Origin: Candidatus Uhrbacteria bacterium
GTDB taxonomy: Bacteria > Patescibacteriota > Patescibacteriia > UBA9934 > GWF2-40-263
Direction: 5' to 3'
DNA length: 12,638 nt
Assembly (NCBI GenBank): GCA_003511125.1
Contig: DOJV01000003.1
Span: forward strand, 1-12,638
A program made the translations under genes and the position numbers. Positions 1-6,037 of the stretch are shown piece after piece. The notes below the pieces were generated by a model that did not search any database, was not told the DNA's origin, and saw nothing but the letters and a program-made list of their open reading frames with translations. Numbering within the stretch: the stretch's first letter is position 1; each line of letters begins with the position of its first letter.

Positions 1-284
1 TATTTGCCCCAGCTAATTAAGGGCGTATAGGTATTTGATCGCAATTCGGCAGGTGGATAACAATTGCTATCCTACCGTTGTTTGATCGTTACAAAAATTC
101 AATTGGTTGAATAATTAAAAGGAAAATATTTAATATTTGTTTCAGTGCAGCAGGGGTTTGACTTAATTTATAGGTATTATTCAAACTTTTTACCTATCAA
201 TTTTAGCACATTTTTTTCAAAAAAACAATATCCCAAAAACAGGCAACCAAACAAAACATTCCTAAACTTTTACCCCATTCTCTC
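1..284. other. A/T-rich stretch without a recognisable gene
   Basis: No convincing reading frame, RNA gene or terminator is visible. The 10-mer TATAGGTATT occurs twice (about 26-35 and 170-179), and TTTGATCG occurs twice (about 34 and 81), without clear organisation. A TTGACT at 158-163 has no -10 box at a usable distance. The lepA-side transcript on the minus strand must end in here or beyond the left edge, but I see no hairpin plus T-tract that would stop it. Confidence 0.5.
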
Positions 285-518
285 TTAAAAACAAAACCAA
301 TTTATTAACCGGCATGGCGGTTTTAAAAAAACGCGTAGATTTATATTTAAATCTTCAATCAGCTTCAAAACTTCCGGACTTTTTTCGGCTTCAAACTCAC
401 CAACCGATTCTTCGTTAAACATTTTTGCAAAAACATCTAAAACCCCATTTTCTTCTTCCGAAGAAACCCCGACAACTCTATTCACCCCGGACTCTCTTGG
501 GGAAAACTTTTCTGGCAT
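285..518 (-). CDS. Small acidic hypothetical protein downstream of lepA (77 aa)
   Basis: I do not recognise this protein. Its ATG (516-518) begins 3 nt after the lepA stop codon (522-524), so it would be read from the lepA mRNA, perhaps by translational coupling; the only upstream purine run is AAGAGA, which overlaps the lepA stop. The first 50 residues are rich in Glu and Ser, with a Glu-rich stretch near residues 20-47, followed by a predicted helix with Leu/Ile spacing (about 48-60). The end is more hydrophobic and finishes LINWFCF. There is no signal peptide, membrane segment or metal motif. The close spacing after lepA favours a real gene; shortness and lack of a known family argue for caution. 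Confidence 0.45.
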   Translation of the reverse strand: MPEKFSPRESGVNRVVGVSSEEENGVLDVFAKMFNEESVGEFEAEKSPEVLKLIEDLNINLRVFLKPPCRLINWFCF

Positions 519-521
519 AAT

Positions 522-2312
522 TTATCTCTTAAACACCTTCAAATAAACATCCGACGGAATTTCAACACTTCCCTTACCCATAGCTGCCATCTTGGCTTTG
601 CCTTTCTTCTGCTTTTCGAGCAACTTGCGTTTTCGAGTTACATCACCGCCGTAGAGTTTGGCAGTGACATCTTTGCGAAACGCACTAATGCGCTCGGAAG
701 CTAAAATTTTTCCACCAACCGCGGCTTGGAGTTTGATGACAAACCATTGTTTGGGAATCGAATCTTTGAGTTTTTCGACAATAGCCCGACCGACGCGTTC
801 GACTTCATCGCTGTAAACCAAAGTTGCGAAGGCGTCTTCGCGTTCTTCGGCGACGTAGATGTCTAGACGGACGACGTCGGCATTGCGGTAGTTGTCGAGT
901 TCGTAGTTGAGCGAGGCGTAACCCGAAGTGACGGATTTTAAGCGATCATAAAAATCGACAATAATCATAGCTAATGGAATTTCGTAATGAAGAATTGCTC
1001 GGCTCTCGGATAAAAATTCGGTATTACGATAAATGCCACGTTTCTCTTGAGCCAAAGACATAACCGCGCCAATGTAATCTTTTGGCGTAACGATATCGGC
1101 GCGTACCCAAGGTTCTTCGATATTCTTTATGTGCGAGGGGTCAGGCAACTCGAGCGGACTCTTAACCAAAATTCTCTCGTTATTATTTTTGGTTACCCAA
1201 TAAGCCACCGAAGGTGTGGTTACCAAAACCTCAATGTTGTATTCGCGTTCCAAACGCTCTTTAACAATTTCGAGGTGCAGAAGGCCGAGTAAACCGCAAC
1301 GAAAACCGTAGCCAACAGCCGGAGAATGTTCGGGTTCAAAAATCAAAGCGGCGTCGTTCAACTTGAGTTTTTCCATGGCCTCGCGCAGGCGAGCGAACTC
1401 GGCGCCGTCGAGCGGAAAGATTCCAGCAAAAACCATGGGACGAACTTCTTTGTAGCCGGGGAGAGCTTGAGTCGCTCGACGGTTGGCAATAGTCATGGTA
1501 TCACCAACACGGCAGGACAAAATATCTTTAAGACCGGTAACCACGTAACCAATTTGTCCGGTTTCGAGCTCGGGTAATTTATGATAACCACCGACGCCGA
1601 GTGAACCGACTTCCAAAATTTCTTCTTCGGCCATCGAAGCCATTAATTGCAATTTATCGCCGGCCCGAAAAGTGCCGTCGATCACGCGAACGTAAGCCAC
1701 CACACCTCGATAATCATCAAACTTGGAATCAAAAACCAAACCCCGAGCGGCTTCATCTTCTTTTCCGGCCGGCGACGGAATCTTGGCGATAATTTCGTCT
1801 AAAAGTTCCGGAACGCCCTCACCGGTTTTACCGCTGACTTTCAAAATCTCTTCGGGTTTACAACCAATGAGTTGGACAAGTTCTTCGACACATTTCTCTA
1901 CATTGGCCGCCGCCAAATCGATTTTATTTAAGACCGGAATAATTGTCAGATTTTGTTCGATTGCAAAAAACAAATTACCGACAGTTTGAGCCTGAACACC
2001 TTGGGTAGCATCAACCAAAAGAATCGTGCCCTCGACAGCGGCGAGTGAGCGCGAAACTTCGTAAGTAAAGTCGACGTGCCCGGGGGTGTCGATAAGATTG
2101 AGCGTAAAGCCTTTGTACTCCATTCGCGCCGGCGCCAGCTTGATGGTAATGCCGCGCTCGCGTTCCAGATCCATCGAGTCCAAAATCTGCTCTTTCATCT
2201 TTCTTTTCTCGACCGCCCCGGTAATTTCCAAAAAACGATCAGCCAGAGTTGATTTACCGTGATCAATGTGGGCGATAATACAAAAGTTACGGATTTTAGC
2301 CTGAGGAATCAT
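522..2312 (-). CDS. lepA: Elongation factor 4 (LepA), ribosome-binding GTPase
   Basis: LepA/EF4 is a translational GTPase that binds the ribosome and can back-translocate tRNAs or assist ribosome biogenesis. The 596-aa product has the family's usual length. The P-loop AHIDHGKST lies at residues 14-22, G3 DTPGH at 75-79 and G4 NKID at 129-132. The domain II region, the EF-G-like domains and the LepA-specific Lys-rich C-terminal domain (KRKLLEKQKKGK, ending near VEIPSDVYLKVFKR) are all present. The frame is open upstream to 2420, but I choose the ATG at 2310-2312: it gives the canonical MIPQAKIRNF start, and the extension would run through the promoters of both lepA and the divergent gene. There is no SD; a -10-like TAAACT lies 8 nt before ATG, suggesting an almost leaderless mRNA. 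A small orphan gene follows after 3 nt. Confidence 0.97.
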   Translation of the reverse strand: MIPQAKIRNFCIIAHIDHGKSTLADRFLEITGAVEKRKMKEQILDSMDLERERGITIKLAPARMEYKGFTLNLIDTPGHVDFTYEVSRSLAAVEGTILLVDATQGVQAQTVGNLFFAIEQNLTIIPVLNKIDLAAANVEKCVEELVQLIGCKPEEILKVSGKTGEGVPELLDEIIAKIPSPAGKEDEAARGLVFDSKFDDYRGVVAYVRVIDGTFRAGDKLQLMASMAEEEILEVGSLGVGGYHKLPELETGQIGYVVTGLKDILSCRVGDTMTIANRRATQALPGYKEVRPMVFAGIFPLDGAEFARLREAMEKLKLNDAALIFEPEHSPAVGYGFRCGLLGLLHLEIVKERLEREYNIEVLVTTPSVAYWVTKNNNERILVKSPLELPDPSHIKNIEEPWVRADIVTPKDYIGAVMSLAQEKRGIYRNTEFLSESRAILHYEIPLAMIIVDFYDRLKSVTSGYASLNYELDNYRNADVVRLDIYVAEEREDAFATLVYSDEVERVGRAIVEKLKDSIPKQWFVIKLQAAVGGKILASERISAFRKDVTAKLYGGDVTRKRKLLEKQKKGKAKMAAMGKGSVEIPSDVYLKVFKR

Positions 2313-2320
2313 GTGTGGAA

Positions 2321-2349
2321 AGTTTAACTGAAAATCGACAAAAAGTCGA
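2321..2349 (-). promoter_or_regulatory. Putative lepA promoter, near-leaderless
   Basis: On the minus strand a -35-like TCGACT (2344-2349) and a -10-like TAAACT (2321-2326) are separated by 17 nt; each matches the sigma70-type consensus at four of six bases. The -10 box ends 8 nt before the lepA ATG, so a start 6-7 nt downstream would leave a leader of only 1-2 nt. It lies back to back with the promoter of the plus-strand gene. Confidence 0.45.
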
Positions 2350-2358
2350 GAGCCGGGC

Positions 2359-2386
2359 TTGACTTTTCTATTAAAAAACGTAAGAT
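2359..2386 (+). promoter_or_regulatory. Promoter of the 222-aa orphan gene
   Basis: TTGACT (2359-2364, five of six matches) is followed after 16 nt by TAAGAT (2381-2386, four of six). The predicted start near 2393 gives a leader of about 26 nt carrying a strong SD. The dnaB promoter uses the same TAAGAT -10 variant. Confidence 0.65.
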
Positions 2387-2406
2387 CACGATGGAACCCC
2401 AACAAC

Positions 2407-2412
2407 AGGAGA
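2407..2412 (+). promoter_or_regulatory. Strong Shine-Dalgarno site fixing the start at 2419
   Basis: AGGAGA lies 6 nt before ATG 2419-2421. The frame stays open upstream to a TTG at 2359, but that codon lies inside the -35 box, so the SD settles the start. Such a site is unusual here, because most core genes of the window have none. Confidence 0.8.
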
Positions 2413-2418
2413 ACTGTC

Positions 2419-3087
2419 ATGTTCGTAAAACCCGAAGACTACGCCGCCAACCCGGCCCTTTTCGCCTACTTCTCCCAAATCGCCGCCATCGAGTTGCCCG
2501 AGCCGGTGCGTCACTTGCGCGACATCAGGCTGGCAGCGGCCAGGCTCGAGTTGGTGCGTTTCGAAAAGGCCTACGCGGATTACTTCTCGATTACCAAGTC
2601 GGCCGTACTCACCGTCTTGGCAGTCGCCGAAAACGAGTTGCGAGCGCTCATCGAGCGTCAACACTCCCACTGGGTGCACGCCACCCAAAACCCAGATCAG
2701 CCCGGACTCGGCTGCTTCGTCTTCAAGACACCTCACCCGTTTCGGGGATTCGTCTGGACAGCCGAGAACAGTGATTTGTTTTCGACAGCCCTCGAAATCG
2801 AACTCGACCGTGACTCGCACGAGGTCGTCTACGAGATCTGGTGGCCACAAAGCATCAGCGCCGAACACGAAGTCGAAATTATCAAGGCCGGCGGTGCCAG
2901 CAACCAAGAATTGCACGATTCGGCCAAAGAGAAGCTCCTCCCTGCTCTTCTGGCCCTGGCCAAAACCCCCTCCTTCCGCGCTCTCTGCCGGCAACTCGGT
3001 CTCGAGATCGTCAACACGATCCTCGGGTCCGAAAAAACCGAATCGAAATCCGGCGAAGAGCCGAATCTCGACAACAGTCCTTTCTAG
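2419..3087 (+). CDS. Hypothetical protein, 222 aa, cassette-like orphan gene
   Basis: I do not recognise this family. The protein begins MFVKPEDYAANPALF. Residues 29-80 look mainly helical (RHLRDIRLAAARLELVRFEK, then a second helix ending ENELRALIER). The middle has many aromatics (HSHWVHATQ; FRGFVW; YEIWWPQ at 138-144) and suggests beta strands. A third helical part spans about 163-203, and the last 20 residues are polar and probably disordered. There is no signal peptide, membrane segment or evident catalytic motif. It is a single-gene unit: promoter at 2359, SD at 2407, and a hairpin terminator that overlaps the stop codon. Codons are visibly richer in G/C at third positions than in neighbouring lepA or the MBL nuclease gene, which could mean transfer or selection for expression. 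The overlapping minus-strand frame (2386-2994) looks like a shadow. Confidence 0.8.
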   Translation: MFVKPEDYAANPALFAYFSQIAAIELPEPVRHLRDIRLAAARLELVRFEKAYADYFSITKSAVLTVLAVAENELRALIERQHSHWVHATQNPDQPGLGCFVFKTPHPFRGFVWTAENSDLFSTALEIELDRDSHEVVYEIWWPQSISAEHEVEIIKAGGASNQELHDSAKEKLLPALLALAKTPSFRALCRQLGLEIVNTILGSEKTESKSGEEPNLDNSPF

Positions 3088-3110
3088 AGCCTTCGGGCTC
3101 TCTTTTTTTT
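3086..3110 (+). terminator. Intrinsic terminator overlapping a stop codon
   Basis: A perfect 6-bp stem, AGAGCC (3086-3091) with GGCTCT (3096-3101), is capped by a TTCG tetraloop and followed by C and eight T. The left arm begins inside the TAG stop of the 222-aa gene. The T-tract is only on the plus side. Confidence 0.9.
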
Positions 3111-3165
3111 AACAAAAAAAACCGGAACGCTTCTCCTGCCCCGATTTTTAAACTTAAGCTAAAAC

Positions 3166-4530
3166 CTAGACTTCAAAACTTTCCCCCGGCTCGGGCACCA
3201 ACACCTCAGCCTGCAACTCGTGCCGTAAATGGGTGGCGAAAATATCTTGAACCTCGGGGTCGCCGTGGACCAAAAAGATTTTTGGTAATTTTCCGTCTTC
3301 AGGCTGAACCCAGCGTGTTAGTTTGTTTTGATCACCATGAGCCGAAAAAGCGCCAATGGCTTTAACCTGAGCTTCGACCAACAATTGTTGACCGAAAATT
3401 TTCACCTGTTTGGCGCCTTCGTAAATTCTGCGACCAAGCGAACCCTTGGCTTGATAGCCGATAATCAAAACCGTACTATTCTTGTCCGGCAAAACTCGAA
3501 TTAAATGGTGCATAACCCGGCCTCCGGTCATCATGCCTGAACCGGCGATAATGATTTTTGGCGGATGCACGACATTGATAAATTTCGATTCGTCGGCCGA
3601 AATGGTTTCACGCAAATTTGGAAAACTGAAAAAATCACGATCCGGATCAGAAAAAATCGAAGCTTCAAATTGCAAAAAAGTTTTAAAATGGCGATACATT
3701 TCCGTAGCCCGAATAGCCATAGGGCTGTCCAAAAAAATCGGCAAATTGCTTTTAATGTCGTGCAACAAAATATTATTTAGTTCGTAAAGCAATTCTTGAG
3801 TGCGTTCAACGGAAAAAGACGGAATCAACAAAGTACCGCCGGATTTGAGAGTTTCGGAAAGTTGCTGTCGCAAAAGTGAAGTTCTTTCTTGAGGATTTTC
3901 ATGAACGCGATGGCCATAGGTTGATTCGCAAACCAAAACATCGGCTTTGGAAACCGCTTCGGTCGGAGCGAGAATTGGCACGTCGTCATTGCCAATGTCA
4001 CCGGAGAAAACAACCCGCTTGCCCTCGGCTTCGATGGAAATATAGGCCGAGCCCAAAATATGGCCGGCGTCGTGAAACATAACCGAAATACCGGGCGCGA
4101 CTTCGACTTGTTCGTGAAAACCCAAACCAAGACAATTATCGTAAACAGCTTTGACATCTTCAAAAGTATAAAAAACTTCTTCGCCCGAACGCCGAGCGTT
4201 TTCTTCCATAATGTGGTAAGCATCTTCGAGAACAATTCGAGTTAAGGCGCAGGTTGGCACAGTCATTCTAAACGACCCGCTGTAACCGTCGTGTAAAAGT
4301 TTTGGCAAACGACCGGTGTGATCCAAATGAGCGTGAGTAACAAAAACCGCATCCAAACTTTTTGGATCAAAAGCAAAAGCTTCGCGATTTTTTTCCTCGG
4401 CGAATTTTTCGCCCTGAAACATCCCGCAGTCGATTAAAATTTTCTTTGGCACGCCGTTGCTATCATTTGCCTCGAACAAAAAACACGAACCCGTAACCTC
4501 GCGCGCGGCGCCGAAAAAACTTATTTTCAT
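3166..4530 (-). CDS. MBL-fold/beta-CASP ribonuclease (CPSF/YSH1-like)
   Basis: This 454-aa protein has the motifs of beta-CASP metallo-beta-lactamase nucleases, which cut or trim RNA with two zinc ions. Motif 2 THAHLDHTG is at residues 65-73 (His66, His68, Asp70, His71). Motif 3 is DAGHILGSA (His157) and motif 4 is FSGDIG (Asp178). The beta-CASP segment follows, with ESTYG (202-206), SAHGD (396-400, His398) and LVHGD (420-424, His422). The architecture matches stand-alone bacterial YSH1-type exonucleases of about 450-470 aa rather than RNase J. All metal ligands are in place, so it should be active; its substrate is unknown. An extended -10 box lies 10 nt before ATG, implying an almost leaderless mRNA, and there is no SD. 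It is downstream of the 283-aa orphan gene but separated by two terminators, so it forms its own unit. Confidence 0.93.
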   Translation of the reverse strand: MKISFFGAAREVTGSCFLFEANDSNGVPKKILIDCGMFQGEKFAEEKNREAFAFDPKSLDAVFVTHAHLDHTGRLPKLLHDGYSGSFRMTVPTCALTRIVLEDAYHIMEENARRSGEEVFYTFEDVKAVYDNCLGLGFHEQVEVAPGISVMFHDAGHILGSAYISIEAEGKRVVFSGDIGNDDVPILAPTEAVSKADVLVCESTYGHRVHENPQERTSLLRQQLSETLKSGGTLLIPSFSVERTQELLYELNNILLHDIKSNLPIFLDSPMAIRATEMYRHFKTFLQFEASIFSDPDRDFFSFPNLRETISADESKFINVVHPPKIIIAGSGMMTGGRVMHHLIRVLPDKNSTVLIIGYQAKGSLGRRIYEGAKQVKIFGQQLLVEAQVKAIGAFSAHGDQNKLTRWVQPEDGKLPKIFLVHGDPEVQDIFATHLRHELQAEVLVPEPGESFEV

Positions 4531-4540
4531 ATCAGCTTAA

Positions 4541-4549
4541 ATTATACCA
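4541..4549 (-). promoter_or_regulatory. Extended -10 promoter of the MBL nuclease gene
   Basis: On the minus strand TGG precedes a perfect TATAAT (4541-4546), the TGn-TATAAT extended -10 form. No good -35 box is seen; that region is the T-tract of the upstream gene's terminator. The box ends 10 nt before ATG, leaving a predicted leader of about 3 nt. Confidence 0.7.
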
Positions 4550-4558
4550 ACAGTTTTG

Positions 4559-4598
4559 AAAAAAAGAAAAGGACTGTTCGGAGAAGCCAAACAGTCCT
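4559..4598 (-). terminator. Second (distal) terminator after the 283-aa orphan gene
   Basis: On the minus strand AGGACTGTT (4590-4598) pairs perfectly with AACAGTCCT (4570-4578) over 9 bp with an 11-nt loop, then TTTTCTTTTTTT follows. The T-tract merges into the MBL nuclease promoter. Confidence 0.88.
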
Positions 4599-4602
4599 GC
4601 TG

Positions 4603-4621
4603 AAAAAAGGGACGAGCGTCC
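4603..4621 (-). terminator. First (proximal) terminator after the 283-aa orphan gene
   Basis: On the minus strand GGAC-GCTC-GTCC (4610-4621; 4-bp stem, or 5 bp if the loop is tight) is followed by C and six T (4603-4608). It shares one base with the TAG stop codon. It is weaker than the distal hairpin but correctly placed. Confidence 0.55.
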
Positions 4622-5472
4622 TAGGGCACCGGCACAGGCACCAGTTCGCTCCCGCGGAAGCCCGGGCCGAAGAGCGGATTCCCGCCGTCGACATGGTAGG
4701 CGTTGAAGTACGGCCGCGCGTTGCCGAAGCGGTGGACAAACGGCGCGCGGAAAACGCCACAGCTCGAACCGAGAAGATCGATTCCGTGGCGACGGATGAT
4801 ACCGTCGCGGTGTTCGACCAGAACCCACAGCCCGTCACGGTGAATGAGCGGGATGTTGGTGTGGGTGGCTAGGAGACGGCAATCGATGGCACTGTAACCG
4901 AGATAGGCCTCGTACCCCCAGAAGATGACGGCACGGCCGAGCCTCTTGCCGTCCGGACCGAAAAGGAACTTGGGGACCTTCCGACAAACATTACACTTCG
5001 CCGGGTCAGTCCGGAAATCGGCATCGGCGACCTCCTTGAGGTCGGGGAGCGACACGGTGTCGTCGCGGAGGAGGAGATGTGGATAGCGCTCGGCGTAACC
5101 TGCCGGATAGGTCACCTCGGCCGGCCAGAGATCGCCGTATTCCTCCTCGCTCATGCCACGGCGGCGGCTGTTCGGCCACCTGGCGTGCTTGTGCACGCCG
5201 GCTCGAAGCATGGCTTCGAGCAGGTTGCTGGTCCTGACCGTAACAAGGCGAGGCGGCGCTGTCGGTGCGGGATCGTGTTCGACCGCGACGACCGGCACAG
5301 ACGGGGTGTCCAGCCCGAATTCGGCGCGCATCGCCTGCACAGCTCGGTCGGCTCCGCCCTCCCTGCGAATAGCATCACCGAGCTCACTAGAAAACCCGGT
5401 GTTGGTGACGAGTTTGCCAGCAGTTGTCCAGAGCCGAGCTCCGGTACCATCGACAAGGCGTTGCCCTGACAT
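4621..5472 (-). CDS. Hypothetical protein, 283 aa, with CxxC motif
   Basis: I do not recognise this family. The N-terminal 80 residues are polar and Ala/Arg-rich. A middle part with many aromatics (HARWPNSRRRGMSEEEYGDLWP, 96-117) leads to a CNVC pair (Cys160, Cys163) in a short knuckle-like context. Two further cysteines, Cys198 and Cys238, could complete a four-Cys metal site, but this is inference. The C-terminal third has His/Arg/Asp-rich turns (LIHRDGLWVLVEHRDGIIRRHG, 209-230) and ends in Pro-Val repeats. There is no signal peptide or membrane segment. Third positions are strongly G/C-rich compared with the flanking core genes. An SD (AGGAAGG) sits 8 nt before ATG, a hairpin-bearing leader of up to about 80 nt precedes it, and two terminators follow. 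It is a self-contained unit like the 2419 and 12538 genes. Overlapping frames on both strands look like shadows. Confidence 0.8.
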   Translation of the reverse strand: MSGQRLVDGTGARLWTTAGKLVTNTGFSSELGDAIRREGGADRAVQAMRAEFGLDTPSVPVVAVEHDPAPTAPPRLVTVRTSNLLEAMLRAGVHKHARWPNSRRRGMSEEEYGDLWPAEVTYPAGYAERYPHLLLRDDTVSLPDLKEVADADFRTDPAKCNVCRKVPKFLFGPDGKRLGRAVIFWGYEAYLGYSAIDCRLLATHTNIPLIHRDGLWVLVEHRDGIIRRHGIDLLGSSCGVFRAPFVHRFGNARPYFNAYHVDGGNPLFGPGFRGSELVPVPVP

Positions 5473-5480
5473 GGGATTTG

Positions 5481-5487
5481 CCTTCCT
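5481..5487 (-). promoter_or_regulatory. Shine-Dalgarno site of the 283-aa orphan gene
   Basis: AGGAAGG on the minus strand lies 8 nt before ATG (5470-5472) and supports that start over internal Met codons. Confidence 0.75.
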
Positions 5488-5535
5488 TTGAATGCCGCCG
5501 GATTGACGCTAGACGAGCGATTTCTCGTTTTACGT

Positions 5536-5588
5536 ATTGCCTTGAAAAGCGGCAATCTTTTATTAACAGAAAATCGAAAAAAAATCAA
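5536..5588 (-). promoter_or_regulatory. Weak candidate promoter plus 5' leader hairpin
   Basis: On the minus strand TTGATT (5583-5588) and TAATAA (5560-5565) are 17 nt apart, with four and three of six matches. Directly downstream, ATTGCC (5551-5556) pairs with GGCAAT (5536-5541) across a 9-nt loop, so the predicted transcript would begin at or next to a 6-bp hairpin. A second promoter reading, TTGCCG with TAAAAC, falls inside the hairpin, so the start site is uncertain. Confidence 0.35.
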
Positions 5589-5617
5589 GAGGAGTGGTGT
5601 CGTCCGCTTTTCGATGA

Positions 5618-5646
5618 TTGACAAAAAATAAAAATAATGTTGTAAT
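5618..5646 (+). promoter_or_regulatory. Strong promoter of the structured RNA
   Basis: A perfect TTGACA (5618-5623) and TGTAAT (5641-5646, five of six) are exactly 17 nt apart, making it one of the best promoter matches in the window. A start at about 5653 would place the 5' end directly at the first strand of the 10-bp helix 5655-5664/5853-5862. No ORF follows for almost 400 nt. Confidence 0.75.
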
Positions 5647-5652
5647 AGGAAT

Positions 5653-5975
5653 AGCCGCAGTGAGATTCTTTAAGAATTCTCTCTCTGGGTGTCAAACACT
5701 GTAACTCCCCCGAGTTGCGATGACACATGTAAGCAAATCCGAATTAATAATTCGTGTATTTGTGGAATTGTGAAAATCGCTTCTCATAGTTGGGAGTTAC
5801 TTTGTTTATCCAAAAATCTTGGCTTTATGGGTCTGTGGAGGTAGTGATTAGCCTCGCTGCGGTTTGACACCCAGAGGCGCGAGTTTGAATCTCGCCGGAT
5901 CCACCAAGGATTAAAAATCCGGGCCAAGACCAACCAACCCCGCTTTCAAAAAAGGCGGGGTTTGGTTTCTTGATT
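5653..5975 (+). ncRNA. Putative structured non-coding RNA with tRNA-like 3' domain
   Basis: Between a strong promoter (5618) and a terminator (5932) no ORF is convincing, but base pairing is extensive. Helix A: CTCTGGGTGTCAAAC (5683-5697) pairs perfectly with 5862-5876 over 15 bp. Helix X: CCGCAGTGAG (5655-5664) pairs with 5853-5862 over 10 bp including one G-U. Helix B: GTAACTCCC (5701-5709) pairs perfectly with 5792-5800 and encloses GCGAT/ATCGC (5717-5721/5776-5780), CACA/TGTG (5724-5727/5769-5772) and CGAATT/AATTCG. A small hairpin ATTCT-TTA-AGAAT sits at about 5665-5677. The 3' part (5829-5906) folds as a cloverleaf ending in CCA. X and A cross each other, and both conflict with parts of the cloverleaf, so either a pseudoknot or alternative folds are implied. 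I see none of the RNase P core, the SRP tetraloop domain, or the tmRNA GGNTTCGAC signature and tag frame. An atypical tmRNA remains possible, since a long helix just before a T-arm and CCA is tmRNA-like. Confidence 0.65.
5829..5906 (+). tRNA. tRNA-like cloverleaf with encoded CCA, isotype unclear
   Basis: Acceptor strands GGGTCTG (5829-5835) and CGGATCC (5896-5902) pair over 7 bp with two G-U pairs, followed by A73 and CCA. After TG, a D-stem GAGG/CCTC (5838-5841/5852-5855, extendable by T-G) closes a loop containing AGTGATTA. The T-stem GCGAG/CTCGC (5879-5883/5891-5895) closes TTTGAAT. The anticodon stem forms only with a bulged C: CTG-(C)-GG (5857-5862) with CCCAG (5870-5874). Its 7-nt loop TTTGACA would put UGA at 34-36 with C at 37, yet the variable region is only 4 nt, unlike a serine tRNA. 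It may be a divergent or decayed tRNA, a tRNA mimic, or the acceptor domain of the larger RNA. The complete set of arms at correct spacing makes chance unlikely; function as a decoding tRNA is doubtful. Confidence 0.5.
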
Positions 5976-5980
5976 TTTTA
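5932..5980 (+). terminator. Intrinsic terminator of the structured RNA
   Basis: CCCCGC (5938-5943) pairs with GCGGGG (5955-5960), extended by AACCAA with TT-GGTT across one bulged T, giving a stem of about 12 bp (5932-5967). TTCTTGATTTTTT follows. It separates the RNA from rimK. Confidence 0.85.
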
Positions 5981-5997
5981 TCAAAAACAATCTAAAC
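5970..5997 (+). promoter_or_regulatory. Candidate rimK promoter
   Basis: TTGATT (5970-5975) and TAAACT (5992-5997) are 16 nt apart, each with four of six matches. The -35 lies in the T-tract of the preceding terminator. The leader would be about 33 nt, has no SD, and contains CTTCG-CTGAG-CTTCG at 6011-6025. Weak evidence. Confidence 0.35.
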
Positions 5998-6037
5998 TCA
6001 CCTCGTTATCCTTCGCTGAGCTTCGGCTTAATAAATT

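Noticed and set aside
158..180. Plus-strand promoter starting TTGACT
   Set aside because: The only A/T-rich -10-like boxes lie 6-11 nt downstream, too close, and no plus-strand gene follows.
2313..2420. N-terminal extension of lepA by 36 residues
   Set aside because: It would run through both divergent promoters, has no SD, and the canonical LepA start MIPQAKIRNF lies at 2312.
2386..2994. 202-aa minus-strand frame opposite the 222-aa orphan
   Set aside because: It has no SD or terminator, whereas the plus-strand frame has promoter, SD and a terminator at its stop; it is a G/C-rich shadow.
5829..5906. Functional serine tRNA reading UCA
   Set aside because: The UGA anticodon needs a bulged C in the stem, C at position 37 is unusual, and the long variable arm of serine tRNAs is absent.
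5653..5975. Assignment as RNase P RNA, SRP RNA or standard tmRNA
   Set aside because: The conserved RNase P cores, the SRP tetraloop domain, the tmRNA GGNTTCGAC motif and a plausible Ala-ending tag frame are not visible, and no 5' acceptor strand lies upstream of the 15-bp helix.
6011..6026. Interspersed repeat or hairpin CTTCG-CTGAG-CTTCG before rimK
   Set aside because: It occurs only once in the window and is mainly a short direct repeat; too little to support a feature.
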